NCBI GenBank assembly: GCA_045660745.1
Contig: JAZREJ010000041.1
Span: 50,731 to 114,730 of the forward strand
Direction of reading: 5' to 3'
From: RGIG6353 sp045660745
GTDB lineage: Bacteria > Bacillota > Clostridia > Oscillospirales > SIG627
Length of the DNA: 64,000 bases
Shown here in pieces: positions 24,381 through 32,871 of this stretch. The notes beneath the pieces are model-generated. The model worked only from the letters and a program-made list of their open reading frames with translations, had not been told where the DNA came from and made no database searches. The translations under genes and the position numbers were made by a program. Numbering within the stretch: position 1 is the stretch's first letter; each line of letters starts with the position of its first letter.

Positions 24381-24408
24381 ATAATACCACAAAATCTATA
24401 TTTGTCAA
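24378..24408 (-). promoter_or_regulatory. perR promoter
   Basis: TTGACA (24403-24408) on the minus strand with either TATTAT at 16 bases (24381-24386) or TATAAT at 19 bases (24378-24383). Overlaps the palindrome at 24356-24380. Confidence 0.7.
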
Positions 24409-24512
24409 TACCTTTTTTGAAATTTTTTTAAAAAATTTTTTTGACATTTGTTATTGCCTGTATATTGTTCGTAATTAATAGAAATACATATTATCCAATA
24501 TACTTCAATAAC

Positions 24513-24544
24513 AAAAAAGGCTACAGCAAATAGCTTTGCTGTAG
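24513..24544 (-). terminator. Terminator of the WG-repeat lipoprotein gene
   Basis: CTACAGCAAA and TTTGCTGTAG arms (24521-24544), followed on the minus strand by CC and six T. Confidence 0.8.
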
Positions 24545-24606
24545 TTCCTTTTGAAGTTATGTTTATTTTAAAATCACGTGTTTTACTTTTCTTGCTATGT
24601 GGTCCT

Positions 24607-25425
24607 TTATCTTACTTTTTCGCCTTTTTTGTTGATGAAGAACTCGTTGTCCCCAAGATAGACCCGTGCTGTACCGGTTTCATCGGAAAAATCGCGCGCC
24701 ATATCGTATTTCGGCTCTATTACAAATTCGCCTTCTTTGTTTATATATCCGTACGTTCCGTTTATCTCAACGCACGCAAGCCCATTTTTGGCAAAGTCAC
24801 CCGCATCGTCGAAATTGAGCGATATCACCGTCTCACCATGTTCGTTGATGTAGCCGTACTTGTCACCAAGCTTGACCCATGCAAGCCCGTTTTCTGCAAA
24901 GTCAGACCCTTCGTCAAATTGCGGAGCGATTGCAAGCTCACCAATTTCATTTACATATCCGATTTTCTCGTCTAGTTTTACAAGTGCAAGTCCGTTTTTT
25001 GCAAAATCTTGAGCATATTCAAATTGAATGTCAATGATGATTTCGCCTTTTTCGTTGATAAAGCCGTCTTTTTCACCTATCCAAACCCTTGCGAGTCCGT
25101 TTTCGGCAAACTCTGCTCCACCGTCAAACTGTGGATATATTACGAATTCGCCTTTTTCGTTGATGTACCCGCAGTTAAGAGGAGCATCCCATTCGCCAAC
25201 GTGCACTGCGGCAAGCCCATTCTCAGCAAAGTCATAAGCCATTATGAATTGCGGCTCGATTACTGTTTTACCATCTGCATTTTTGTAACCCCACATACCA
25301 TTTTTACTGTATGGAATAAGGGATCGTTCTTCCGTGTGGGTGCTTTCTCTGTTATTGCAGGATATAAGCGAAAAAACGGCAATAACCGATAGCACAAAAA
25401 TTAAAAATCTGATTGTCTTTTTCAT
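24607..25425 (-). CDS. WG-repeat lipoprotein
   Basis: A 272-residue secreted lipoprotein. The N-terminus MKKTIRFLIFVLSVIAVFSL followed by ISC gives a signal peptide and lipobox with Cys23. The rest is built of about six WG-type repeats of some 35-45 residues with the pattern GYINEKGEFVI.PQFD.A.DFAENGLA.V, regular along the whole chain. WG proteins are widespread surface proteins whose role is poorly known; binding of a ligand or peptidoglycan is often supposed. Monocistronic, flanked by its own terminator. Confidence 0.88.
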   Translation of the reverse strand: MKKTIRFLIFVLSVIAVFSLISCNNRESTHTEERSLIPYSKNGMWGYKNADGKTVIEPQFIMAYDFAENGLAAVHVGEWDAPLNCGYINEKGEFVIYPQFDGGAEFAENGLARVWIGEKDGFINEKGEIIIDIQFEYAQDFAKNGLALVKLDEKIGYVNEIGELAIAPQFDEGSDFAENGLAWVKLGDKYGYINEHGETVISLNFDDAGDFAKNGLACVEINGTYGYINKEGEFVIEPKYDMARDFSDETGTARVYLGDNEFFINKKGEKVR

Positions 25426-25647
25426 ATTAAGTCTCCGCGAATTATTTTTGTTACCGACATTTTATTATAATGCTTTCTTGAGTTTTCAACAAATATAAGG
25501 CTTGCTGAGTCGGTAATTCATTCAACATTGAAAGCTCTTGAGTCGGGACAGGGGAGAACCTTCTGCAAAGCTCTCCCCAAACGGTAATTTAAATATATTG
25601 TCAACTGTTTTTTGAAATTTGCTTCCGTATGCGATGCAGATCGTATT

Positions 25648-27981
25648 TTAATCGTGACATCCAATCTTTATTGAGTGTACTCTTAAATGCACTTCGGTCT
25701 TAGACTTCTTGAGTTTTACGATGTAGGTGCCTGCTTCTTTTGCTTCAAAGTCACAGACGATAACCTCCATGGGCTTTGAAATAGAGCTTGTTCCGAACTT
25801 CTTTTCAGCCTCGTAAATAACGGTGTCGCCTGCGTCTGTTCTGTGTGTTACCGAAACAGTTGTTTCAACTCCCTTATCTGCGGCAACAGTAAAGAACAGT
25901 CTGTAGGTACCTGCTTTGGTTATCTCGAAGTTGTGTCTCAGTGTCGCGGAGCCTGCTGCAACGATATTGATGTAATCGTTTGTTGTGCTGTAGTGTCCCG
26001 TTGAGCTAACAATCTTAATGTCACTTACATGAGCCTCAAGTATACTGCTCTCATCAAGGTCGACTGCTTCAAATTGGGGCTTGGGAGGCGTGATCTCGAG
26101 GGTGAGAGGCTTGCCCTCGACATACCAGGTAGATACAGGTGTGACAGATATCTTCCATTTTTCAGCATAAGGAACGCTGTAGAAGGAATAAGAAGTGGAG
26201 TCAAGCTTTTTCAGGATAAAGAAGTCGCTTATTATCTTGTCGCATCTGATGAGCTCACCTGTAACACCATTGAATATCTCTATCTTATAGTAGCCGACAA
26301 AGTTGTTGTCGTCCTGTTTTGCGGGGGTGGCATTGGGGAAGGAAAATTCGACCGAGGAGTCGGTTATATCATTAACGCTTATCTTGCATTCTGCGTCAAA
26401 GGCGGGCGCCATGGAAAGCTTTTCGCGCTCGTTTGTATATTTATAAACGTCAAGAGAGGGATTGGTCTTACCGCTTTCCTTGATCATTGCGGGGATATCA
26501 AACGTCCAGTTACCACCTTCAAGGAAGGCGGGATTGTCGGGGTCGACGTAGAAGCGCTTGAGGGTCACAACGTTTGTCTTATCGTTGACCGAGAGCATTA
26601 TTCCCTGAGAGGAATATTCGCGGTGAGGTATGGAGGTATATGCCATGCTCTGTCCGACGGAGGTAGAAACAACGCTCGTGTAAAGGAAGGTCGCGCCTCC
26701 CGGTACCTGATATATGGAGTGGGGGTCAGAGAGTGTATAGTGGGTGTGACCGCTTATAACGACAAGTCTCGGCTCATTCTTTACGAATTCCTCGAATTCT
26801 GTGGATTGAAGATTAGCCTTCAGTGAGCCGTTGAGAGTTCCGTCGACAGTCTGGTGAAGGAACAGGAATACGGGCTTTGTATCGTGCTCGTCAAGAGCTG
26901 CCTTGATATGCTCCATTATGTACTTCTCTTGCTCTGCATTAAGCGCGTTTGTATAGTCATAAGAGCTTACCGTGATAAAGTGGAATCCGCCGATAACAGT
27001 GTCATCCTGAAGCGGCTCACCTGTGTTTTTGGTAAAGAGCTCTTGAGCTTGTTTAACCTTTTCGGGGGCTTTTGCTAAGGATGCGTTGAGAGGGTACTCG
27101 TGGTTACCCATGGCGTACATGAGCTTACCTGCGTCTTTTATCTTGTTGAAGGGCGCGCTTTGGGTTAAAAAGCTATAGTTGGGGGTTGCGGTTTCGGAGG
27201 TGTAAATAATATCTCCTATAAGTGCAACACCGTCCAGCTCTTCAAGTCCTCCCGCATGGTCGATAATGTTAGTCAGAGCGGTGTTGAATTTTCCCGAGCC
27301 GTTATGCACGTCGGCAATGATACCTACAGTATATTCGGTACCGCCGTTTGTATCGGTATTGTCAGTTGTGAACTTGACTCTCTTTGTGCTGTCCATCATT
27401 CTGGAGAGAATGGCGGCAACCTCACTTCTCTTGATGTTGGAGTCTGGTTTGCAGTTGTGCTCTGCGTCGCTTCCCGCAACGATTCCCGCGCGGTAAAGCT
27501 TATATACAGCGGGGGCGAAGTCAAGCTTCATGGACACGTCTGCGATGGAATCAAGAGGGATCTTGTTTATAGTCTCAAGAGCCTCTGCAGGGAGAGCCTT
27601 TGCAAAGATGGTCATGTATTCCGATCTTGTGATTTTTTCATTGAAGGGATAGTTCTTGTATTCTGCCTTGATAATGCCGTTCTTCGTACAGTAATCGAAG
27701 TAGGTCTTGTACCAAGGGTTGCCGTTTTCAAGTGTTACCTTGCCTTTTGTGTATTTCTCGTTCATACACGCAGCAAGCTTTACAGCCTCAGCATAGGTGA
27801 GGTTGTCATTCGGGCAGTAGGTGTTATTTGCCTTACCGTTGATAAGCCCCATCGCTACGGCACTTTCAACGTCAGCATAAAACCAGTCGGATTCATTAAC
27901 ATCGCTAAAGCCTTGACTCGCAAAAGTCGCAAACGATAACAAAAGAGTTAATGAAATTATTAAAAGTAATAATTTTTTCAT
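25648..27981 (-). CDS. SLH-domain calcineurin-like phosphoesterase
   Basis: A 777-residue exported protein. A signal peptide (1-22) is followed by three SLH modules (about 24-65, 85-135, 145-205; WFYADVESAVAMGLINGKAN, ITRSEYMTIFAKAL, IKRSEVAAILSRMM), which anchor proteins to the cell wall through pyruvylated polymers. The catalytic domain (about 218-450) carries the metallophosphoesterase set IIADVHNGSG, LIGDIIY, MGNHEYP, FLFLHQT and ISGHTHY. The C-terminal 250 residues are beta-rich, with a final CBM-like sandwich. It probably hydrolyses a phosphoester outside the cell. GAGAGGATCC serves as ribosome binding site. Confidence 0.88.
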   Translation of the reverse strand: MKKLLLLIISLTLLLSFATFASQGFSDVNESDWFYADVESAVAMGLINGKANNTYCPNDNLTYAEAVKLAACMNEKYTKGKVTLENGNPWYKTYFDYCTKNGIIKAEYKNYPFNEKITRSEYMTIFAKALPAEALETINKIPLDSIADVSMKLDFAPAVYKLYRAGIVAGSDAEHNCKPDSNIKRSEVAAILSRMMDSTKRVKFTTDNTDTNGGTEYTVGIIADVHNGSGKFNTALTNIIDHAGGLEELDGVALIGDIIYTSETATPNYSFLTQSAPFNKIKDAGKLMYAMGNHEYPLNASLAKAPEKVKQAQELFTKNTGEPLQDDTVIGGFHFITVSSYDYTNALNAEQEKYIMEHIKAALDEHDTKPVFLFLHQTVDGTLNGSLKANLQSTEFEEFVKNEPRLVVISGHTHYTLSDPHSIYQVPGGATFLYTSVVSTSVGQSMAYTSIPHREYSSQGIMLSVNDKTNVVTLKRFYVDPDNPAFLEGGNWTFDIPAMIKESGKTNPSLDVYKYTNEREKLSMAPAFDAECKISVNDITDSSVEFSFPNATPAKQDDNNFVGYYKIEIFNGVTGELIRCDKIISDFFILKKLDSTSYSFYSVPYAEKWKISVTPVSTWYVEGKPLTLEITPPKPQFEAVDLDESSILEAHVSDIKIVSSTGHYSTTNDYINIVAAGSATLRHNFEITKAGTYRLFFTVAADKGVETTVSVTHRTDAGDTVIYEAEKKFGTSSISKPMEVIVCDFEAKEAGTYIVKLKKSKTEVHLRVHSIKIGCHD

Positions 27982-28016
27982 AGGATCCTCTCATTTGAGT
28001 CTTGATTGATAATAGT

Positions 28017-28045
28017 ATTTTATAATACTTTTTGTGTTTTGTCAA
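28017..28045 (-). promoter_or_regulatory. Promoter of the SLH phosphoesterase gene
   Basis: TTGACA (28040-28045) and TAAAAT (28017-28022) on the minus strand, 17-base spacer. Confidence 0.7.
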
Positions 28046-28206
28046 CTTGTAAAAAGGAAATCGTCATTATGTGTTGTATTCTTAAGAACAGTTTTGAAAA
28101 TTTAAAATACAAAACGATACATACCAACAGGAAAAAGACAGTGAGTGTAAAAACATTATTTGCATTTTTTTGACAAGCACTGCTTTTGCGGTCGCAAATG
28201 TTTGTG

Positions 28207-28235
28207 TAGACTAATTTACAAATTTATGATACAAT
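28207..28235 (+). promoter_or_regulatory. Possible promoter of the sigma factor gene at 28326
   Basis: TAGACT (28207-28212) and TACAAT (28230-28235), 17-base spacer, about 90 bases before the ATG. The remaining intergenic sequence (27982-28325) holds only this and the divergent promoter. Confidence 0.45.
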
Positions 28236-28325
28236 TTTTATGAAATTTTTAAAACCGTCTTAACCGTTTTGTCTTTCCAACGACTATATGTATGAAGGCG
28301 CCTGAAAACGGAAATGGAGAAACAA

Positions 28326-29900
28326 ATGGATAGTATAAAGCTTGAACAACTGATAACCGAAAATATGAAGTCGATATTTGGCTTTGCTTTGACAAGACTT
28401 GGAAACGTAGTTGAAGCAGAAGAACTTGCAAGTGATATTCTTTATGAAATCATCAGGTCAGCGCAAAACTTAAAAGATGAGGAACGCTTTTACGGCTTTA
28501 TGTGGAAGGTTGCGGAGAACGTCTATATGGACTGTCTTCGCAAAAAATCAAAAAATGCGAGCCGCACAGCGGAGCTCGACGAAAGTATTGCTGATGAATC
28601 TGAGTCAGTTTTAGATGAAATCGTCAAAAAAGAAGAACTAAATCTTCTTCGACGCGAACTGTCCCTGTTGTCAAAGCAATATCGTGATGCAACCGTTTTG
28701 TACTATATTGAAAATTTCTCCTGTCCCGAAGTAGCGAATAGATTGCAAATCAGCGCGGAAATGGTGAAGTATTATTTGTTCCGCGCAAGAAAAATTGTTA
28801 GAGAGGGTATGAATATGGAAAGACTATACGGAGAAAAGAGTTATCGCCCCAATATCTTTGAGATTGATTTTTGGGGAACAAAAGCGGGGGATGATCGAGA
28901 ATATCGTGATTTTCAGAGAAGAAAAATTAAAGGAAATATTTTACTCGCGGCATATTACAGTCCGGTGACGATCCAAGAAATAAGTATAGAGCTTGGCGTT
29001 GCGCTTCCTTACCTTGAGGACGAAATCAACTTGCTCGTTGATCGTCAGTATCTCATTTGCAATAACGGAAAGTACTTAACGAACATACCGATTTTTACAC
29101 TTGATTGCACCAAAACAATTGATGGGAAACTGAAAGAGCTTACCGAAGAAAGTGCACAAAAGATTATTACTGTAACGGATGAATTTGATGCGCGATTTGG
29201 AAACAGATTTGAAAACACAAATCTCGCACGTTGGCAAAAAGTTCTCTTGTGCTTGCATTTCTCATTGAATGATACAGAAAACGATTTTGAAAAGAATTAT
29301 GGGGAATTGCCCAAAGATGGTCCGTATTCGCTTGTGAACGGTGGCGGCGGACATGGTATTATTTGGGGCAGAAGCACCGAAAATGTTGTTGGAGATAAAC
29401 TGCCGAGAGGTATTCAAGGTATTTATAACGGTTGTCCTTCGAGTGATAAACGCGGAAGTGTTATCGCTATGAATTTCAAACAAACGCTAAATGCACAGCA
29501 CTTTGAAGGACAAATGACCGATTACATTGTATGCACAGCGGTAGATTGCTTTGAATATTTAGCAAAGAATTGGCAAAAATTGCTTGACGATCTTGGCTAC
29601 GCAAAGAATGGCAAGGCGAATTTTGCGGTTTGGACGAACGAGGAATACGACGAAATTCAGCAGATTCTTAATGAGTGCATTTCTATTGTTTCTGACTTGA
29701 ACAGAAAAACTTCCGAACTTGCTGCAAATATAACTGCGGATCTTGCTCCTTCTCATATCCGTAAAAACGCAGAATACGTTGGAGCATATGTTTACCGTTT
29801 CTATTCAATAGACAAATTAGTGAGTAAGCTGTTTGAAATGGATTGGATAAAGGCGGTTGGAGATAATGAAAAACCTGCTGTTTGTGTTGTAAGAAATTAA
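28326..29900 (+). CDS. ECF sigma factor with long C-terminal extension
   Basis: Start at 28326, after GGAG; an ATG four codons upstream lacks a site. The 524-residue protein begins as an ECF sigma factor: region 2 (about 8-75, FALTRLGNVVEAEELASDIL and ERFYGFMWKVAENVYMDCLR) and region 4 (about 105-160, LLSKQYRDATVLYYIENFSC then VANRLQISAEMVKYYLFRAR). ECF factors normally stop near residue 180. Here a second helix-turn-helix (about 210-250, TIQEISIELGVALPYLEDEI) and a further 270 residues follow, with a Gly-rich GGGGHGIIWGRS stretch and no membrane segment. The architecture is shared with the gene at 51367-53010. No anti-sigma gene is adjacent; the extension may sense a signal itself. Confidence 0.8.
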   Translation: MDSIKLEQLITENMKSIFGFALTRLGNVVEAEELASDILYEIIRSAQNLKDEERFYGFMWKVAENVYMDCLRKKSKNASRTAELDESIADESESVLDEIVKKEELNLLRRELSLLSKQYRDATVLYYIENFSCPEVANRLQISAEMVKYYLFRARKIVREGMNMERLYGEKSYRPNIFEIDFWGTKAGDDREYRDFQRRKIKGNILLAAYYSPVTIQEISIELGVALPYLEDEINLLVDRQYLICNNGKYLTNIPIFTLDCTKTIDGKLKELTEESAQKIITVTDEFDARFGNRFENTNLARWQKVLLCLHFSLNDTENDFEKNYGELPKDGPYSLVNGGGGHGIIWGRSTENVVGDKLPRGIQGIYNGCPSSDKRGSVIAMNFKQTLNAQHFEGQMTDYIVCTAVDCFEYLAKNWQKLLDDLGYAKNGKANFAVWTNEEYDEIQQILNECISIVSDLNRKTSELAANITADLAPSHIRKNAEYVGAYVYRFYSIDKLVSKLFEMDWIKAVGDNEKPAVCVVRN

Positions 29901-29908
29901 ATAAAACC

Positions 29909-29955
29909 ACCGCCGAGAGTAACCATTCGGATCGCTCTCGGCGGTAAATTGTTTT
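29909..29955 (+). terminator. Terminator of the sigma factor gene
   Basis: ACCGCCGAGAG (29909-29919) and CTCTCGGCGGT (29935-29945) form a perfect 11-base stem, followed by AAATTGTTTT. Confidence 0.8.
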
Positions 29956-30212
29956 ATATAGCACAACTACGGTTGGTGGTGAGCAAGTGCGTAAACTATG
30001 CCTCCCTCCCGGAGGGGGCTCCCGTTGCAACCGTTAGTTTTATCTTTTAGTTTTTTTAGAAACTGTCCATTAGAACACACAGCGCATAAGGCAATTCATT
30101 TTTTGCGTTATGGAAAGGTTTTGAAGATTCCATTTTGCAAGAGTTTATTTGGGTGCGGGACATAGTCCCGTTACAAGCCCAATCACCTTACACCCCAAGT
30201 TACTATTACAAG
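29956..30212. other. Intergenic stretch with a possible degenerate repeat and a 25-codon open frame
   Basis: Holds a GGAGGGGGCTCC-type hairpin near 29998-30022 and, on the minus strand at 30056-30133, a short frame encoding MESSKPFHNAKNELPYALC and six more residues. There is no good ribosome binding site, and the stretch reads more like a copy of a dispersed repeat than a gene. No terminator for the leftward operon ending at 30213 is obvious. Confidence 0.35.
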
Positions 30213-31064
30213 TCAATTAATCGTGACGTTATACTTTTTCAAGAGGGCTGTCGGGTGGTATGAGAGCTTTGATGTGCGAAGACCCGCAATTCCCATATCC
30301 TCCTCGCGGTTGATGAGGAGTGCGGGATTTGCGCGTGCAAACTCGCGCACAATGATGGGGTATGCGCCCTGAACGTCTCGATCTGCCTTTTCAACGTGAA
30401 CATAAAGTGTGTCCGAAAGAATTTCACCGAGTGCAAACGATATGATGTTACCGCCTGCAGTCACGAATCCTCCGAGCATTGGAAGCATGGAGATATTTGA
30501 AAGATATTCTTTTACCATCTGTCCTTCAAAGTCGTGTGTTGCGTCTCCCGTAGGGGTGTATATCTTCTCGAAAAACTCCGCAACGTAAGGCACGTTGTCG
30601 GGTGTTATTTCTTCGTATTTCCAATCAGGGAAGGCAGTGTAAAGCTTATTTATGTGATTGCGCTGTCCTGCGTATTTTTTGCCCGCAAGGCTTGCAAGAG
30701 AGTCATGAGAATAAACGTAATCCCACCAGCCCTCATCGGTATCGTATGTGAACTTCTCTCCCATTTCGCGAAGAAGCGAAATTCCTCTGTCGCAAACAAG
30801 AGTCAGTGACAGATTCGGCTCGATGGTTTTAAGATCCTCAAGAGCAGTATCAAGGCAGTCGCAAAGAATAGCGTAACGGTACCCCTCGCCCATATCATAG
30901 CGCAAATACAAAACCGAGTCGCCCTCGGCGTACTCGGTTTTATACATCCTTTGCCACATAAGAAGAACAAATGGGGTAAAATCGCAAAACCCCGAACGGT
31001 CTTTCTTGAAGTACTCTTGCACCTTGGTTATGTTTTCAAGAGTAATAGGCGTAAAGCTTGTCAT
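30213..31064 (-). CDS. DUF2156 domain protein (acyltransferase fold)
   Basis: A 283-residue soluble protein of the DUF2156 type, the double GNAT-like fold related to the catalytic domain of phosphatidylglycerol lysyltransferase (MprF). Recognisable are the opening SGFCDFTPFVLLMWQRMYKT, the YDTDEGWWDYVYSHDSLASLAGKKYAGQRN core split over residues 105-135, and DRDVQGAYPIIVREFA followed by INREEDMGIAGLRTSKLSY near the end. No membrane segments, so not a full MprF. The function is probably aminoacyl or acyl transfer; substrate unknown. The start overlaps the mscL stop by 4 bases. Confidence 0.8.
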   Translation of the reverse strand: MTSFTPITLENITKVQEYFKKDRSGFCDFTPFVLLMWQRMYKTEYAEGDSVLYLRYDMGEGYRYAILCDCLDTALEDLKTIEPNLSLTLVCDRGISLLREMGEKFTYDTDEGWWDYVYSHDSLASLAGKKYAGQRNHINKLYTAFPDWKYEEITPDNVPYVAEFFEKIYTPTGDATHDFEGQMVKEYLSNISMLPMLGGFVTAGGNIISFALGEILSDTLYVHVEKADRDVQGAYPIIVREFARANPALLINREEDMGIAGLRTSKLSYHPTALLKKYNVTIN

Positions 31065-31606
31065 TTCTTTTCAAGAAGTCCTTTGATGTCACGAAGAAGC
31101 TCTGCAGTTTCTGCCTGTGCACGGCGAGCGGCTACTATCTCCTCCTGCTCAGCTGCTGCCTTAGCGTCAGCGGCGGCTTTTTCTGCTGCTGCCTTTTCCT
31201 CTTCGGCCTTCTTAGCTGCGAGCATTTCGGGAGTCTCTTTAGCCTTTTCAGCTCTTTCGCGAAGCTTGTTTATAGCCTTAACGACAACGAATATAGAGAA
31301 TGCGATGATGATGAAGTCGATTATGTACTGAATGAATGTACCATAGTTCATTGTTGTCTGAACAGCGGGAGTTACAGTGCCGTCCTCAGCAATCTTTTCA
31401 GGCTCAATGGTCTTGAGTACCCACTTGAGCTCACTGAAGTTAGCCTTGCCTGTGAGAAGGGATATGCAGGGGGTAACGATGTCTGCAACGAGTGAGGAAA
31501 CGATTTTGCTGAATGCACCGCCGACTACAACACCGACAGCCATGTCAATTACGTTTCCGCGCATAATGAATTTACGGAACTCTGCGAAAAAACCTTTGTC
31601 TTTCAT
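31061..31606 (-). CDS. mscL: Large-conductance mechanosensitive channel MscL
   Basis: A 181-residue channel that opens under membrane tension to release solutes. The N-terminal amphipathic helix and TM1 (FFAEFRKFIMRGNVIDMAVG and following GGAFSKIVSSLVADIVTP) and TM2 (TFIQYIIDFIIIAFSIFVVV, about 88-108) are canonical. After the usual short cytoplasmic helix the protein continues for some 60 residues as an Ala/Glu/Lys-rich coiled coil (about 120-175), so it is longer than E. coli MscL (136). It is the third gene of the glyA-rarA-mscL-DUF2156 operon and overlaps the next by ATGA. Confidence 0.92.
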   Translation of the reverse strand: MKDKGFFAEFRKFIMRGNVIDMAVGVVVGGAFSKIVSSLVADIVTPCISLLTGKANFSELKWVLKTIEPEKIAEDGTVTPAVQTTMNYGTFIQYIIDFIIIAFSIFVVVKAINKLRERAEKAKETPEMLAAKKAEEEKAAAEKAAADAKAAAEQEEIVAARRAQAETAELLRDIKGLLEKK

Positions 31607-31615
31607 GATTTTCTC

Positions 31616-32857
31616 CTATTTCTTTTGTATTGATTTTTTATATTCAAAAGCCGCTTTTTCCGTTTTGTTGTCACTGAAACGGTAGTAGACGCGATCTTTT
31701 AAATCATTTGGTAAATACTGCTGTGCTACCCAATGATTCGGGTAATCGTGGGGGTAGAGATAAGCGTCCTTTGAGTCACCTTCGCCGAAGCAATGGTTAT
31801 TTTTCAGGGCGCTGGGCATATCCTGCCCGAATCCCAGCGAGATATCCTCGTTTGCAGCCGCAATAGCCATGTATGCCGAGTTTGATTTCGGGGCAGTAGC
31901 AAGGAGTATTGCCGCTTCAGCAAGCGGTATGCGTGCCTCCGGTAGTCCAAGCTGAAGCGCCGAATCGACAAGACTTTTTACAATTACCGAAGCCATTGGC
32001 CACGCAAGTCCTATATCCTCACTTGCAATTACAAGAAGCCTACGGCAAGGGGAAATAAGGTCTCCACCCTGTAAAAGCTTTGCAAGATAGAATATTGCCG
32101 CATTTTCATCAGAGCCTCGGATGGATTTTTGAAGCGCAGATAAAAGCTCGTAGTGTCCGTCCGCGCTTCGGTCAAAGGACATTGTGCTCATAGAGAGCAC
32201 CGATTTTGCGCACTCAAGGTCTATCTCATCACCTGCCGTGTGAAAGGCAAGCTCAAGTGCGTTGAGCGTTGCTCTTAAATCTCCGCCTCCCGCACTTGAC
32301 AGGAAGGAGCGCGCGTCTGCTGATATGCTCTTGGCTTTGCCTGATTCCTCAGAGAGCTTCAAAAGCCCTCTGTCAAGCGCTTTACCCACCGCATCGGGAG
32401 AAAGTGGCTTGAACTCAAAGAGAGTGGAACGGGATAAAATTGCTTTATAAATGTAGAAATACGGGTTTTCCGTGGTTGATGCAATAAGTGTCACGCGCCC
32501 GTCCTCGATAAATTCAAGGAGTGTTTGCTGTTGGCGTTTGTTGAGATACTGTATCTCGTCGATGAATAACAGGATACCGTCGTTTGAAAACAGAAGATTA
32601 CTCTCCTGAAGCACGTCCTTTATATCCTTTGTTTGTGCAACGGTTGCGTTTAGCTTTTTGAGTGTCATGCCCGCATTCTTTGCGATGATGTTTGCAACCG
32701 TCGTTTTGCCTGTGCCCGACGGGCCGTAGAATATCATGTTCGGAACAAGTCCCGCACGGATTATCTTGGTCAAAGGAGCATTCTCCGATAGGATATGCTC
32801 CTGACCGAAAACCTCATCAAATGAATCGGGGCGCAAACGCTCAGCAAGGGAAGTCAT
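31616..32857 (-). CDS. rarA: Replication-associated recombination protein A (RarA/MgsA AAA ATPase)
   Basis: The start at 32857 (MTSLAERLRPDSFDEVFGQ) fits the family; a longer frame would run into glyA. The 413-residue ATPase acts at stalled replication forks and resembles clamp-loader subunits. Walker A is YGPSGTGKTTVANIIA (about 46-61), Walker B LLFIDEIQYLNKRQQ, sensor 1 IASTTENPYF, and the C-terminal helical and tetramerisation domain contains EDIGLAWPMA, SAYMAIAAAN and PNHWVAQQYLP. It is 14 bases downstream of glyA, with a weak ribosome binding site, so coupling to glyA translation is likely. Confidence 0.92.
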   Translation of the reverse strand: MTSLAERLRPDSFDEVFGQEHILSENAPLTKIIRAGLVPNMIFYGPSGTGKTTVANIIAKNAGMTLKKLNATVAQTKDIKDVLQESNLLFSNDGILLFIDEIQYLNKRQQQTLLEFIEDGRVTLIASTTENPYFYIYKAILSRSTLFEFKPLSPDAVGKALDRGLLKLSEESGKAKSISADARSFLSSAGGGDLRATLNALELAFHTAGDEIDLECAKSVLSMSTMSFDRSADGHYELLSALQKSIRGSDENAAIFYLAKLLQGGDLISPCRRLLVIASEDIGLAWPMASVIVKSLVDSALQLGLPEARIPLAEAAILLATAPKSNSAYMAIAAANEDISLGFGQDMPSALKNNHCFGEGDSKDAYLYPHDYPNHWVAQQYLPNDLKDRVYYRFSDNKTEKAAFEYKKSIQKK

Positions 32858-32871
32858 TTGCGTGCCCTGCC

